64,000 nt of DNA from Caldilineaceae bacterium SB0664_bin_27 (GTDB taxonomy: Bacteria; Chloroflexota; Anaerolineae; Caldilineales; Caldilineaceae). Of this stretch, positions 32,935-41,135 are shown piece after piece. The notes under the pieces are model-generated. The model was not told the origin of the DNA, ran no database searches, and saw nothing but the letters and a program-made list of their open reading frames with translations. Position 1 is the first letter of the stretch. Each line of letters starts with the position of its first letter. The translations under genes were made by a program, and so were the position numbers. The DNA is taken from NCBI GenBank assembly GCA_009838625.1, contig VXRG01000103.1, positions 1 through 64,000 on the forward strand, given 5' to 3'.

Positions 32935-33028
32935 TAATCAGCAGTCAGTTTTTAGTTCTTAGTGGCTGCCCAGTCTGAGTTAAGGAGTTGACGGGCTGGA
33001 GCGGCTCAATTCAGAGAGACATAGAGAT

Positions 33029-33871
33029 ATGACATCTTCATCCTTTACTATTAGCGCTTTTGGCGACGAAATCGCGGACGACTTGGAATCACAGCTGCAG
33101 ACGCTCAACGACCTGAAGATCTCCTGCCTGGAGCTGCGGGCGGCGTGGGGTCAGAACGTCCTCCACATGTCCGATGAGCGGGTCGCGAAGGTACGGGCGC
33201 TGTGCGACGACCACGGCGTGACCATCAGCGCCATCGGCAGCCCGGTCGGCAAAAGCCCCATCGAGGAGCCGGTCGAGACGGAGGTGCAGAACCTGCGCCG
33301 CCTGAGCGAGATCGCCCGCCAGTTGGGAACCGCCAACATTCGTATCTTCTCCTTCCACCCGCCCGAAGACAGCGACGACTACGACAGCTACGTGGACACC
33401 GCCATCGACCGGCTGCGCCGCCTTACGGAGGTCGCCGCGGAAGAGGGCGTCACCCTGCTGCTGGAAAACGAAAAGGGCATCGTCGGCGACACGCTCGACC
33501 GCTGCGTCAAGCTGGTCGACGCCATCGACAGCCCCCATCTGGTCTTCCTCTGGGACCCGGCCAACTTCGTGCAGGTGGGCGAGGAGCGGATCACCGAGCG
33601 CGGCTGGCCTCGGATCGGCGGCCGGGTGGGCTATGTGCACATCAAGGACTGCAAGCTGGAGGGAGGCGTCAAGGCCGCCGGTGAAGGCGACGGGCAGATC
33701 CCTGAGCTGCTGGACCGGCTCATCAGCAGCGGGTACCAGGGGATGCTGGCCCTGGAGCCGCACCTGGCCATCGCCGCGCACAGCAGCGGTTTCAGCGGCC
33801 CGGACGGCATGGCCTACGCGGTGCAGTCGCTGCGGAAGGTGATGGATGCCGCAGGGGCTGTGGAGAACTGA
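33029..33871 (+). CDS. Sugar phosphate isomerase/epimerase (TIM barrel)
   Basis: This 280-residue xylose-isomerase-like barrel has ISAFGDEIADDLESQL at the start, VTLLLENEKGIVGDT with the metal-binding Glu, HLVFLWDPANFVQVGE with Asp, and GYVHIKDCK with His-x-Lys-Asp. It differs strongly from the other barrels in the region, so it probably has its own substrate. It stands 94 bases after the oxidoreductase gene. Confidence 0.83.
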   Translation: MTSSSFTISAFGDEIADDLESQLQTLNDLKISCLELRAAWGQNVLHMSDERVAKVRALCDDHGVTISAIGSPVGKSPIEEPVETEVQNLRRLSEIARQLGTANIRIFSFHPPEDSDDYDSYVDTAIDRLRRLTEVAAEEGVTLLLENEKGIVGDTLDRCVKLVDAIDSPHLVFLWDPANFVQVGEERITERGWPRIGGRVGYVHIKDCKLEGGVKAAGEGDGQIPELLDRLISSGYQGMLALEPHLAIAAHSSGFSGPDGMAYAVQSLRKVMDAAGAVEN

Positions 33872-33960
33872 AATAGAACTGAGCACGTATTGACGGTGAT
33901 ATGGAAAAGCTGTCCGCCGAAATGTAATCAGTGTAAACGAGCTTGGGAGACCCAAACCCC

Positions 33961-35067
33961 ATGATTGACCTTGATAATCTGCAATCCAAATGTGAAAGAA
34001 CTGTCGATTTCGCGGCCGGGCAGCTGCGCAACCTGGTGGAGGCGCACCCGGACCATTTCCCGATGTACACGCAGAACGGGAAGTGGATGCACAGCGGCGA
34101 GGCGTGGACGAACTGGTGCGAAGGCTTCCTCGGCGGACAGCTCTGGCTGGTCTACCAGGCCACCGGCGACGAATATTTCCGCGAAAAGGCCGAGCACTAC
34201 TCCCGCCTGCTGGAGCACCGCAAGACCGACCTCAACGTCCACGACCTCGGCTTCCTGTTCTTCTCGACCTGGAAGCGCTGGTACGACATTACCGGCGAGG
34301 AGGACAAGAACGCGGTCGTAGTCGAGGCCGGCCAGACGCTCGCCAAACGGTTCAAGGAAAAGGGCGAATATCTGCGTTCCTTTGTCTCCGACGAGAGCCT
34401 CTTCATCGACATCATGATGAACGTGCCGATCATCTTCTACGCGGCGCAGGAGACCGATGACGAGGAGCTGTGGGAGACGGCCTACCGGCACTGCCTGACC
34501 ACGCGGCGCTACCTGGTGCGGGGCGATGGCAGCACCTCGCACGAGGGCATCTTCGACCTGGAGACGGGCGAGTTCCTCCGCCAGACGACGCACCAGGGCT
34601 GGCGCGACGACTCCTCTTGGGCGCGGGGGCTGGGCTGGTCGCTCTACGGCTTCGGCACGGTATACGGGCTGACGGGGGACGCCCGCTTCCTCAAGACCAG
34701 CCAGGACAACGCCTGGTTCTACATGGAAAACACGCCGGACCACGGTGTGCCGCCCAACGACTGGATGGAGGCGCAGCCGCAGAACCCGCACGAGAGCTCG
34801 GCCGCGGCCATCGCCGCCAGCGGCCTGATCCAGCTTTCGCAGCTGGTCGGCGACCCGACGCTGGGCAAGCAGTATAACGACTACGCGCTCCGGATCGTCG
34901 ATACGCTGACCGAGCCGGAGTTTGTCGCCTTCGGCGATGAAGACTGGGAAGGGGTGCTCAAGCAGGGCATGTACCACGAACGGTTGGGGCTGGGCGTAAA
35001 CGAGAGCGTGATGTGGGGGGATTATTTTTTCCTGGAGGCAGTGTGCAAGGTTTTGGGAGTGGAGTAG
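33961..35067 (+). CDS. GH88 unsaturated glucuronyl hydrolase
   Basis: The product has 368 residues with the alpha6/alpha6-barrel patterns of GH88/GH105. HDLGFLFF contains Asp95, and FIDIMMN contains Asp150, the two positions matching the catalytic aspartates of GH88. DDSSWARGLGWSLYGF and MWGDYFFLEA are also typical. GH88 removes the 4,5-unsaturated uronic acid left at the end of oligosaccharides by polysaccharide lyases, by hydrating the double bond. It lacks a signal peptide and so works on imported oligosaccharides. Its presence implies that lyase products of glycosaminoglycan-like, ulvan-like or gellan-like polymers enter the cell. Confidence 0.87.
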   Translation: MIDLDNLQSKCERTVDFAAGQLRNLVEAHPDHFPMYTQNGKWMHSGEAWTNWCEGFLGGQLWLVYQATGDEYFREKAEHYSRLLEHRKTDLNVHDLGFLFFSTWKRWYDITGEEDKNAVVVEAGQTLAKRFKEKGEYLRSFVSDESLFIDIMMNVPIIFYAAQETDDEELWETAYRHCLTTRRYLVRGDGSTSHEGIFDLETGEFLRQTTHQGWRDDSSWARGLGWSLYGFGTVYGLTGDARFLKTSQDNAWFYMENTPDHGVPPNDWMEAQPQNPHESSAAAIAASGLIQLSQLVGDPTLGKQYNDYALRIVDTLTEPEFVAFGDEDWEGVLKQGMYHERLGLGVNESVMWGDYFFLEAVCKVLGVE

Positions 35068-35171
35068 GGGTAGTTTCTGGCTCTTAGTCGTTAGTTCTTA
35101 GCTTTCAGCAACGGCATTGGCGGGCGGCAGCTCGTTATGGGTTGATCCCTGTGGAGTGGAAGGGTAGTGCT

Positions 35172-35954
35172 ATGGCCAAAGTGGCATTGGTGACCGGTGC
35201 GGGCCGCGGGATTGGACGCGGCATTGCGCTGGCGCTGGCAGAGAGAGGGTGGTCGCTGGTTATCAACTATCGCGGCAACGCGGCGACGGCCAGCGAGACC
35301 GCCGGCATGGTCCGGGAGGCCGGTGGCGCCGCGCTGGTGGTGCAGGCCGATATCGGCTCCGCCGCGGACCGAGCGCAGCTGGTGCAGGCGGCGCTGGAAC
35401 AGTTCGGCCGCATCGATCTGCTGGTGAATAACGCCGGCATGGGCCCGCGTACGCGTATGGACATCCTCGAGACGACCGAAGAGTCCTACGACGAAGTGAT
35501 GAACGTCAACCTGAAAGGACCGTTTTTCCTCAGCCAGCTGGTGGCGAGGACGATGCTGGAGCAGCTGGAATCCGGGCCGGCGGAGGCCGCTGGCGCCGCG
35601 CCGCAGATCATCAATATCGGCTCGATCAGCGCCTACACGAGCAGCCCGGCACGCGGCGAATACTGCATCTCCAAGGCCGGCGTCGGCATGATGACGCTGC
35701 TGTTCGCGGACCGGCTGGCCGAGAGCGGCATCAACGTCGTCGAGGTACGGCCCGGCATCGTCGAGACCGACATGACGAGCACGGTGAAGGAGAAGTACGA
35801 CAAGCTGATCGGCGACGGCCTGACCCCGATACGCCGTTGGGGACAGCCCGAGGACGTGGGCAAAGCGGTCGCGGCCCTGGCCGAGGGACTGTTCCCCTTC
35901 TCGACCGGCGCGGTGCTGGACGTCGACGGCGGCTTTCATATGCACCGCTTGTGA
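35172..35954 (+). CDS. Short-chain dehydrogenase/reductase
   Basis: The ATG at 35172 with GGAAGG upstream gives 260 residues. TGAGRGIGRG is the cofactor loop, NNAGMGPRTR the central motif, and GSISAY with YCISK gives the Ser-Tyr-Lys catalytic set. FabG-like in pattern, but its place after the GH88 gene suggests reduction or oxidation of a released keto-uronate or sugar. It is the last gene before the AT-richer nuclease gene. Confidence 0.83.
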   Translation: MAKVALVTGAGRGIGRGIALALAERGWSLVINYRGNAATASETAGMVREAGGAALVVQADIGSAADRAQLVQAALEQFGRIDLLVNNAGMGPRTRMDILETTEESYDEVMNVNLKGPFFLSQLVARTMLEQLESGPAEAAGAAPQIINIGSISAYTSSPARGEYCISKAGVGMMTLLFADRLAESGINVVEVRPGIVETDMTSTVKEKYDKLIGDGLTPIRRWGQPEDVGKAVAALAEGLFPFSTGAVLDVDGGFHMHRL

Positions 35955-36085
35955 GACGGCGGTGGCTAGGCCGTAACTACCTGCACCTTGTGTAGATGGC
36001 GTTGGCCGTTGTGGCTTCGCCAAAATCCACTCTTTTCTGTTTCTTTTCAGCGCATTTCAAAGGTTAGCAGCTACCCACTGATGTA

Positions 36086-36118
36086 TTGTGGAGGTGAGGA
36101 TGCATAAAGTCACCACAA
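36086..36118 (+). repeat. Bulged hairpin upstream of the nuclease gene
   Basis: TTGTGG-(AGG)-TGA pairs with TCA-CCACAA across a 12-base loop. It is 45 bases before the NucS-like start and could be an operator or a leader fold. Confidence 0.35.
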
Positions 36119-36162
36119 GGATGAGCGGCATAGCTTGAACATGTGACTGAGGAAAGGATCAC

Positions 36163-37251
36163 ATGCCGATTGAAACTGCGATATGGCGAATTCAGGAAGA
36201 CTCAGAACTGCAGTCCCTATCCCTAAGTGGAATGGACTATGAACAACGCCTTCAGGATATTATTGCTGCCGACATTTCTATCGTTGACCCCCGCCTTATG
36301 GTAATCGGTCAGGAAGTTGCTACGACTCATGGAGGTCGTATTGATATTCTCGCAATAGATGCGGACGGTAATTTGATAGTAATTGAGCTAAAACGCGGTC
36401 AGACGCCTAGAGAAGTCGTGTCTCAGGCCCTCGATTACGGTTCCTGGGTTCGCAACCTGCCATCGGAGGAAATCGCCGATACTTTTATTGATTACCAGCG
36501 TGACGTTCTAAAGAAAGAAACTCAGGTAGGAATAAACGATGCTTTCCTAACGAAGTTTAACTTCATCCCTGACGAACTTAACTCCTCTCATCGACTCGTG
36601 ATAGTTGCCGAGGAACTCGACTCGTCGACTGAGCGTATCGTTAAGTATCTCCAAGAAGTATATGACGTTGACATCAATGTTGTGCTTTTCCGTACGTTTC
36701 AAGATGAAGACCGTCTGTACCTGACCCGTACTTGGCTAACTGAACCAGATTTCCTTGCAACCGAATTATCCTCTTCGTCAATGTCTAAGGGGGAATGGAA
36801 TGGAGAGTATTACGTCTCCTTCGGGGAGGGAGATAGCCGAAGATGGAGTGATGCAAAAAAGTACGGATTTGTAAGCGGCGGGGGCGGAGAGTGGTATGTG
36901 AAAACTCTAAGAAGGCTTCAACCCGGGAACCGAATATGGGTATCTGTGCCTGGTAAAGGGTACGTCGGAGTAGGGGAGGTTCTGGAGCCTGCCGTACCCT
37001 ATAATCAGTTCAAAGTCGATCAACAGGGCATTCCCACTCCCATTACTGAACTTGATTTTGAGGCACCGGGGGCATTCGATAAAGAACACAACGAGCATTT
37101 TGTCACCGTCAATTGGATAAAGACAGTCGATCTTCAGAAAGCGGTAAGAGAACGAGGCTTCTTTGGAAACCAGAACACGGTGGCTCGGCCACGCGACCCT
37201 AGGTGGTCTGTTACCGTTGAACGCCTAAAGACCCTCTGGGGAATCATTTAG
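36163..37251 (+). CDS. NucS/DUF91-like PD-(D/E)XK nuclease with extra C-terminal domain
   Basis: The product has 362 residues and its DNA is visibly AT-richer than neighbouring genes. Residues 57-92 hold GGRID with Asp61, IELKRG with Glu75-x-Lys77, and Gln88 to Tyr92 in SQALDYGSW. This is a complete PD-(D/E)XK active site with the QxxxY helix, as in the catalytic domain of NucS/EndoMS. The C-terminal 150 residues (EWYVKTLRRLQPGNRIWVSVPGKGYVGVGEV) resemble a PUA/EVE-like nucleic-acid-binding fold, but this is uncertain. GAGGAAAGGA precedes the ATG. It is probably a transferred nuclease with a defence or repair role. Confidence 0.75.
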   Translation: MPIETAIWRIQEDSELQSLSLSGMDYEQRLQDIIAADISIVDPRLMVIGQEVATTHGGRIDILAIDADGNLIVIELKRGQTPREVVSQALDYGSWVRNLPSEEIADTFIDYQRDVLKKETQVGINDAFLTKFNFIPDELNSSHRLVIVAEELDSSTERIVKYLQEVYDVDINVVLFRTFQDEDRLYLTRTWLTEPDFLATELSSSSMSKGEWNGEYYVSFGEGDSRRWSDAKKYGFVSGGGGEWYVKTLRRLQPGNRIWVSVPGKGYVGVGEVLEPAVPYNQFKVDQQGIPTPITELDFEAPGAFDKEHNEHFVTVNWIKTVDLQKAVRERGFFGNQNTVARPRDPRWSVTVERLKTLWGII

Positions 37252-37444
37252 TGCAGACTCCAAGTTAGACCTGTTTCTCGCTTATGACATCACTGAAGGC
37301 GAGGCATCTGTTATCCTATATTTCAGCCCGCGCGAAAGGTCTCGATACTAGATCGAACTCACATAGGTTGAGAATTAGCTTTCGGACGGCATAGTACCTT
37401 TCCCTTGACCAACTTGAACACATGACAAGCGGAGATTTAGAAGG

Positions 37445-38272
37445 ATGAAACTGATCGTTTTCAGCAAGATGCTCCAGGAAAAGAGTATTGCCGAGCTGAT
37501 CGAGTTGGCGCAGAAGCACGGCTACGACGGCTATGACCTGGCGGTGCGGCCCGGCCACCCGGTCAACCCGGACAACGCGGCCGAAGCCCTGCCGCAGGCC
37601 CAGGTGCAGATGGAGCAGGCCGGCCTGCAAATCGGCATGGTCACGGGCAACTTCGATCTGCTCACGGCCGACCACCCCTTGGCGGAGCCGCTGCTGGCCG
37701 CGATGGACAGCGCGGACGTGCGGCTTCTCAAGCTGGGCTATTTCAGGTTCGAGCCGCAGACGATGGACTACTGGGAGCAGGTTGAGAGCGTGAGGCGGGC
37801 CTTTGCCGCCTGGGAGAAGCTGGCCAGCATCTACAACGTCAAGATCTGCTATCACACCCACTCCGCCTACTGTATGGGCCTCAACGCGGCCGCGCTGATG
37901 CACCTGCTGCGCGACTTCGATCCCGCCTACCTGGGCGCGTATCTCGACCCCGGTCACTTCGCGGTCGACGGTGAACCGTTCGACTTCGGCCTGGCGATGA
38001 CGCGCGAGCATCTGAGCATCCTCTCCCTGAAGGACGTCCTTGTCGAGCGTGTTGAAAAGAACGGCCACGGCGCTGCCAAACCGCGCTGGGTCGACGCCGG
38101 CGACGGGATCGTCGACTGGACCGCCGTATTCAACGAGCTGCGCCGCATCGGGTATGACGGTTTCCTCTCCATCCACTGCGAGTATGACATCGACGAAGGT
38201 GCGGACTGGTTCGAAACCTTCGTCCGCGAGGTGGCTTTCTTCCGCAAGATGAGAGAGAGGGGCGAGGAGTGA
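37445..38272 (+). CDS. Sugar phosphate isomerase/epimerase (TIM barrel)
   Basis: This 275-residue xylose-isomerase-like barrel has KLIVFSKMLQEKSIAEL, ASIYNVKICYHTHSAYCMG, YLGAYLDPGHFAVDGE and LSLKDVLVERVE. Its GC content is that of the surrounding catabolic genes, although it stands between two AT-richer insertions. AGAAGG precedes the ATG. Confidence 0.82.
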   Translation: MKLIVFSKMLQEKSIAELIELAQKHGYDGYDLAVRPGHPVNPDNAAEALPQAQVQMEQAGLQIGMVTGNFDLLTADHPLAEPLLAAMDSADVRLLKLGYFRFEPQTMDYWEQVESVRRAFAAWEKLASIYNVKICYHTHSAYCMGLNAAALMHLLRDFDPAYLGAYLDPGHFAVDGEPFDFGLAMTREHLSILSLKDVLVERVEKNGHGAAKPRWVDAGDGIVDWTAVFNELRRIGYDGFLSIHCEYDIDEGADWFETFVREVAFFRKMRERGEE

Positions 38273-38324
38273 GGAAAGGGTAGGCCTTTTGCCCTACATA
38301 GATTGAAGAAGGAGGATTTAACAG

Positions 38325-39443
38325 ATGATAATCGGTCTTGAAGTAGAAAGGCTGAATAACTGGATTGATGCCAAACTGGAATTCAATAAAGACCTGAACA
38401 TCATAACCGGAAAGAACGGGTCGGGAAAAACGACTCTACTGAAGTTACTCTGGTACTTGATCAGCGGAAACCTTGAAAGGATAATCTTTGAAATTCCGTT
38501 CAAGAGTGTTTCAGTCAGAGCAAGTTCGTTTTCCTTGTCAATTGATCAAGTAGAATCTAGCAAGGCTAAGCTTATTTGTAAGTCTTCCAACATAAGGGAA
38601 ACTACTATAGATTTTGAGATACCATTACGAAATGAGGATGTTGAACGGATATACGAATTAGACCGACGAATCGCCCGAGAAATGGAGAGTAGCCTCTTTT
38701 TCCCAACATTCAGAAGAATTGAGGGAGGGTTTGCCGGGTTTTCTATCCCCGGTACAGATTTGGAAAGACATTATTCGAGTCGGTCCATGTGGAGATCTAT
38801 GGCTAGTGAAATGGAGGAGCTTCAAGAGGCGATTTCACAACTTTCAGAAAACGTATCGGTCTTTGACCACAAGTTCATCGCTTCAATTTCAACGCTAGAT
38901 ATTGTCGAACTCCTGCGACGAAAATACACTGAGATTTCTGATGAAACTGATAAACTTCATGTGCAGTTATCGAAGGGCATTACACGAAAAATTTCTGATA
39001 CAAGGGGACGCGAGCCTGAGGATTCCGTATTGGACGACATCCAAGAACGTGTTGAGCAGGTTACTCAGAAGCGCGAGGCGTTATTCCGGCCATTTTCAGT
39101 CTTGACTGACCGAATTCATGACTTCTTGCAGTATAAAGGCATACGGGTCACACAAGGTATCACGCTTGGAGAAGCTGAGGAGGCGATTGCATCTGACAAA
39201 CTTTCTGCAGGAGAGAAACAGTTGCTGAGTTTTCTGTGCTACAACACGTTCAGCGAAAATGCCGCCATATTTATAGATGAGCCGGAGTTAAGCCTTCACA
39301 TCGACTGGCAACGGCTCCTGCTCCCTACGCTACTTGAACAGGGGACGAACAATCAGTTCTTCATTGCCACTCATTCACCCTTCATCTACTCCAAGTATCC
39401 TGACAAAGAGATTCTGTTGGGAGACGATCGCGGAGCTAATTGA
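38325..39443 (+). CDS. ABC-type AAA ATPase, AriA-like (PARIS-type defence)
   Basis: This 372-residue protein has the ATPase head of SMC/RecF/OLD-like proteins: Walker A GKNGSGKTT at 29-37, the signature LSAGEKQLLSFL near 291-302, Walker B AIFIDEPELSLH near 316-327 and the H-loop in IATHSP near 347. A helical, coiled middle section (about 150-260) separates the halves. There is no TOPRIM domain in the same chain; the next gene, overlapping by one base, supplies one. That two-gene layout is that of PARIS (AriA ATPase and AriB), in which the ATPase senses a phage protein and releases the nuclease. AAGGAGG precedes the ATG. The DNA is AT-richer than its neighbours. Confidence 0.75.
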   Translation: MIIGLEVERLNNWIDAKLEFNKDLNIITGKNGSGKTTLLKLLWYLISGNLERIIFEIPFKSVSVRASSFSLSIDQVESSKAKLICKSSNIRETTIDFEIPLRNEDVERIYELDRRIAREMESSLFFPTFRRIEGGFAGFSIPGTDLERHYSSRSMWRSMASEMEELQEAISQLSENVSVFDHKFIASISTLDIVELLRRKYTEISDETDKLHVQLSKGITRKISDTRGREPEDSVLDDIQERVEQVTQKREALFRPFSVLTDRIHDFLQYKGIRVTQGITLGEAEEAIASDKLSAGEKQLLSFLCYNTFSENAAIFIDEPELSLHIDWQRLLLPTLLEQGTNNQFFIATHSPFIYSKYPDKEILLGDDRGAN

Positions 39444-40192
39444 TGTCGACGCAGAAACCTGTGACTGTGGACGAATTTGTCGCTTCACTCCGTCACTCCG
39501 ACCTGCCAACAATCATTGTTGAAGGCAAAGAGGACATGCCCATCTACCGCTGGGTAGAAACCCAATTTGGAATCGGAACCGCAGATGTGCTTGAAGTAGG
39601 AGGTAGAAGGAAACTGCTTTCGATTTTCGAAAGGAGACAGGAATTCCCTGATTTGCCGGTTGCTTTTGTCGCAGACAAAGATATGTGGCTGTTTTCGGGG
39701 ATTCCCTCAGACTACCGTGAGGTCATTTGGACAGAAGGCTATAGCATTGAGAATGACCTGTACGCGGGTGCTGATCTGGAGAATCTCCTTGAGGCCGAGG
39801 AGGCGCAGGAACATCAACAGGTGCTGGATGCGATTGTCGAGTGGTTTGCATTCGAAGTTGAAGAGTGCTTAGACTGTAAGCCCTATGAGGTCAAGATTCA
39901 TAGCAATCGAATTGTCCCGCTTGGACAGACACAGATAGACGGAGATTTCCGTAAGTGCCGCGGCTTTCGTCCTCCTGGAGAGGAGATCCATCGACAGATC
40001 AGAGAAGCATATCAACTCAAGCTGCGAGGCAAACAGCTTTTCGAAATGTTGGTGCGCTTTCTCAGCGCGCCTGACAGGAAGAGCAAGTATAGCTACGACA
40101 ATCTGAGAGAGATGGCGTTCAAGATGCCCCCTTCTCACTCCTTGATGAATCGATTGATGCAAGAGATCGAGCAGGCAATAACTAATCAATGA
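39443..40192 (+). CDS. DUF4435/TOPRIM-type protein, AriB-like (PARIS-type defence)
   Basis: The start ATG shares its A with the TGA of the ATPase gene (TGATG), so translation is coupled. The 249-residue product has the TOPRIM pattern: Glu27 in IIVEGKEDM, then Asp78-x-Asp80 in FVADKDMW, and the DUF4435 segment TEGYSIENDLY. TOPRIM proteins cut nucleic acid with magnesium. In PARIS, AriB is the toxic nuclease released on infection. A retron- or OLD-related ATPase/TOPRIM system is the other reading. It is shorter than I would expect for AriB, so this may be a distinct subtype. Confidence 0.73.
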   Translation: MSTQKPVTVDEFVASLRHSDLPTIIVEGKEDMPIYRWVETQFGIGTADVLEVGGRRKLLSIFERRQEFPDLPVAFVADKDMWLFSGIPSDYREVIWTEGYSIENDLYAGADLENLLEAEEAQEHQQVLDAIVEWFAFEVEECLDCKPYEVKIHSNRIVPLGQTQIDGDFRKCRGFRPPGEEIHRQIREAYQLKLRGKQLFEMLVRFLSAPDRKSKYSYDNLREMAFKMPPSHSLMNRLMQEIEQAITNQ

Positions 40193-40261
40193 TCCGTGTC
40201 GCGGCCCACCAACGCATCGCAGTAGATCAATAAAGTTTCAAGCTGAAAGGATAGCACTCTC

Positions 40262-41101
40262 TTGCCTTACCCATACCCACTCGTATTCAGCACACTCGGC
40301 TCGCCGGGCTGGTCGCTCGAACGCGCCGCGGAGCAGGCCGTGGCCGACGGTTACGCCGGGCTTGAAGTCCGCATCTTGGACGGCCAGGTAATCTCGCCGC
40401 ACCTGCCGACTGAGCGCCGCGCCGCCATCCGCAGCCTGATGAAGCAGCACGGGCTTGTCATTGCCGGCATCGGCGCGTCCACACGCTTCTCCTCTCCTGA
40501 CGCCGACGATCGCGCCAAACATCTGGCCGACCTGCGCGCCTACCTGGCCCTGGCCAGCGACCTGGAGGTGCCGATCGTGCGCACCTTCGGCGGCGGTCCT
40601 TCCGAGGGCCAGACGATGGACGACGTGATCGATCTCGTCGCCGCTAGCCTGGCGGAGGCCGCGCCCGACGCCGAACGGAACGGCGTCACCATCTGCCTGG
40701 AGACCCACGACGCCTTCTGCCGCGGGCAGGAGGTGGCGGGCGTACTGAACCAGGTCGATTCTCCCCGGGTCAAAGCGGTCTGGGACGTGCATCATCCCTT
40801 CCGCATGGGCGAATCGACCGAGGATACCTGGAACTACATCGGCGCGCGCCTAGCCCATATCCACATGAAAGACGCCATGCGCCGGGAGGACGGCAGCTGG
40901 CAATTGAAGCTGATGGGCGAGGGCGAGGTCCCCTGTCGGGAGATCCTTCACCTGCTCGCGGCAAAGGGCTACGACGGTTATATCTGCGCCGAATGGGAGA
41001 AGGCGTGGCACCCTGAGGTCGAGGAGCCGGAAATCGCCATCCCCCAGCACGCACAAGTTCTGCGCCAGTGGATGGCTGAGGACGCGGCTGCGAACGGCTA
41101 G
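40262..41101 (+). CDS. Sugar phosphate isomerase/epimerase (TIM barrel)
   Basis: This 279-residue barrel starts with TTG at 40262; AAAGGA lies upstream. GVTICLETHDAFCRG carries the Glu ligand, VKAVWDVHHPFRMGE the Asp and His, and LAHIHMKDAMR and GYICAEWEKAWHPEVEEP the remaining ligands. It resumes the high-GC catabolic run directly after the defence pair and is followed by a hydroxyacid dehydrogenase gene. Confidence 0.83.
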   Translation: MPYPYPLVFSTLGSPGWSLERAAEQAVADGYAGLEVRILDGQVISPHLPTERRAAIRSLMKQHGLVIAGIGASTRFSSPDADDRAKHLADLRAYLALASDLEVPIVRTFGGGPSEGQTMDDVIDLVAASLAEAAPDAERNGVTICLETHDAFCRGQEVAGVLNQVDSPRVKAVWDVHHPFRMGESTEDTWNYIGARLAHIHMKDAMRREDGSWQLKLMGEGEVPCREILHLLAAKGYDGYICAEWEKAWHPEVEEPEIAIPQHAQVLRQWMAEDAAANG

Positions 41102-41135
41102 TGCAGTGAATGGCGGCGGCGCCGCTGGGGACGCA

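Noticed and set aside
32951-32962. TTAGTTCTTAG repeated after two stop codons (also 35091-35101)
   Set aside because: The two copies are short and lie in T/A-rich low-complexity spacer. Without more copies I cannot call them a repeat family.
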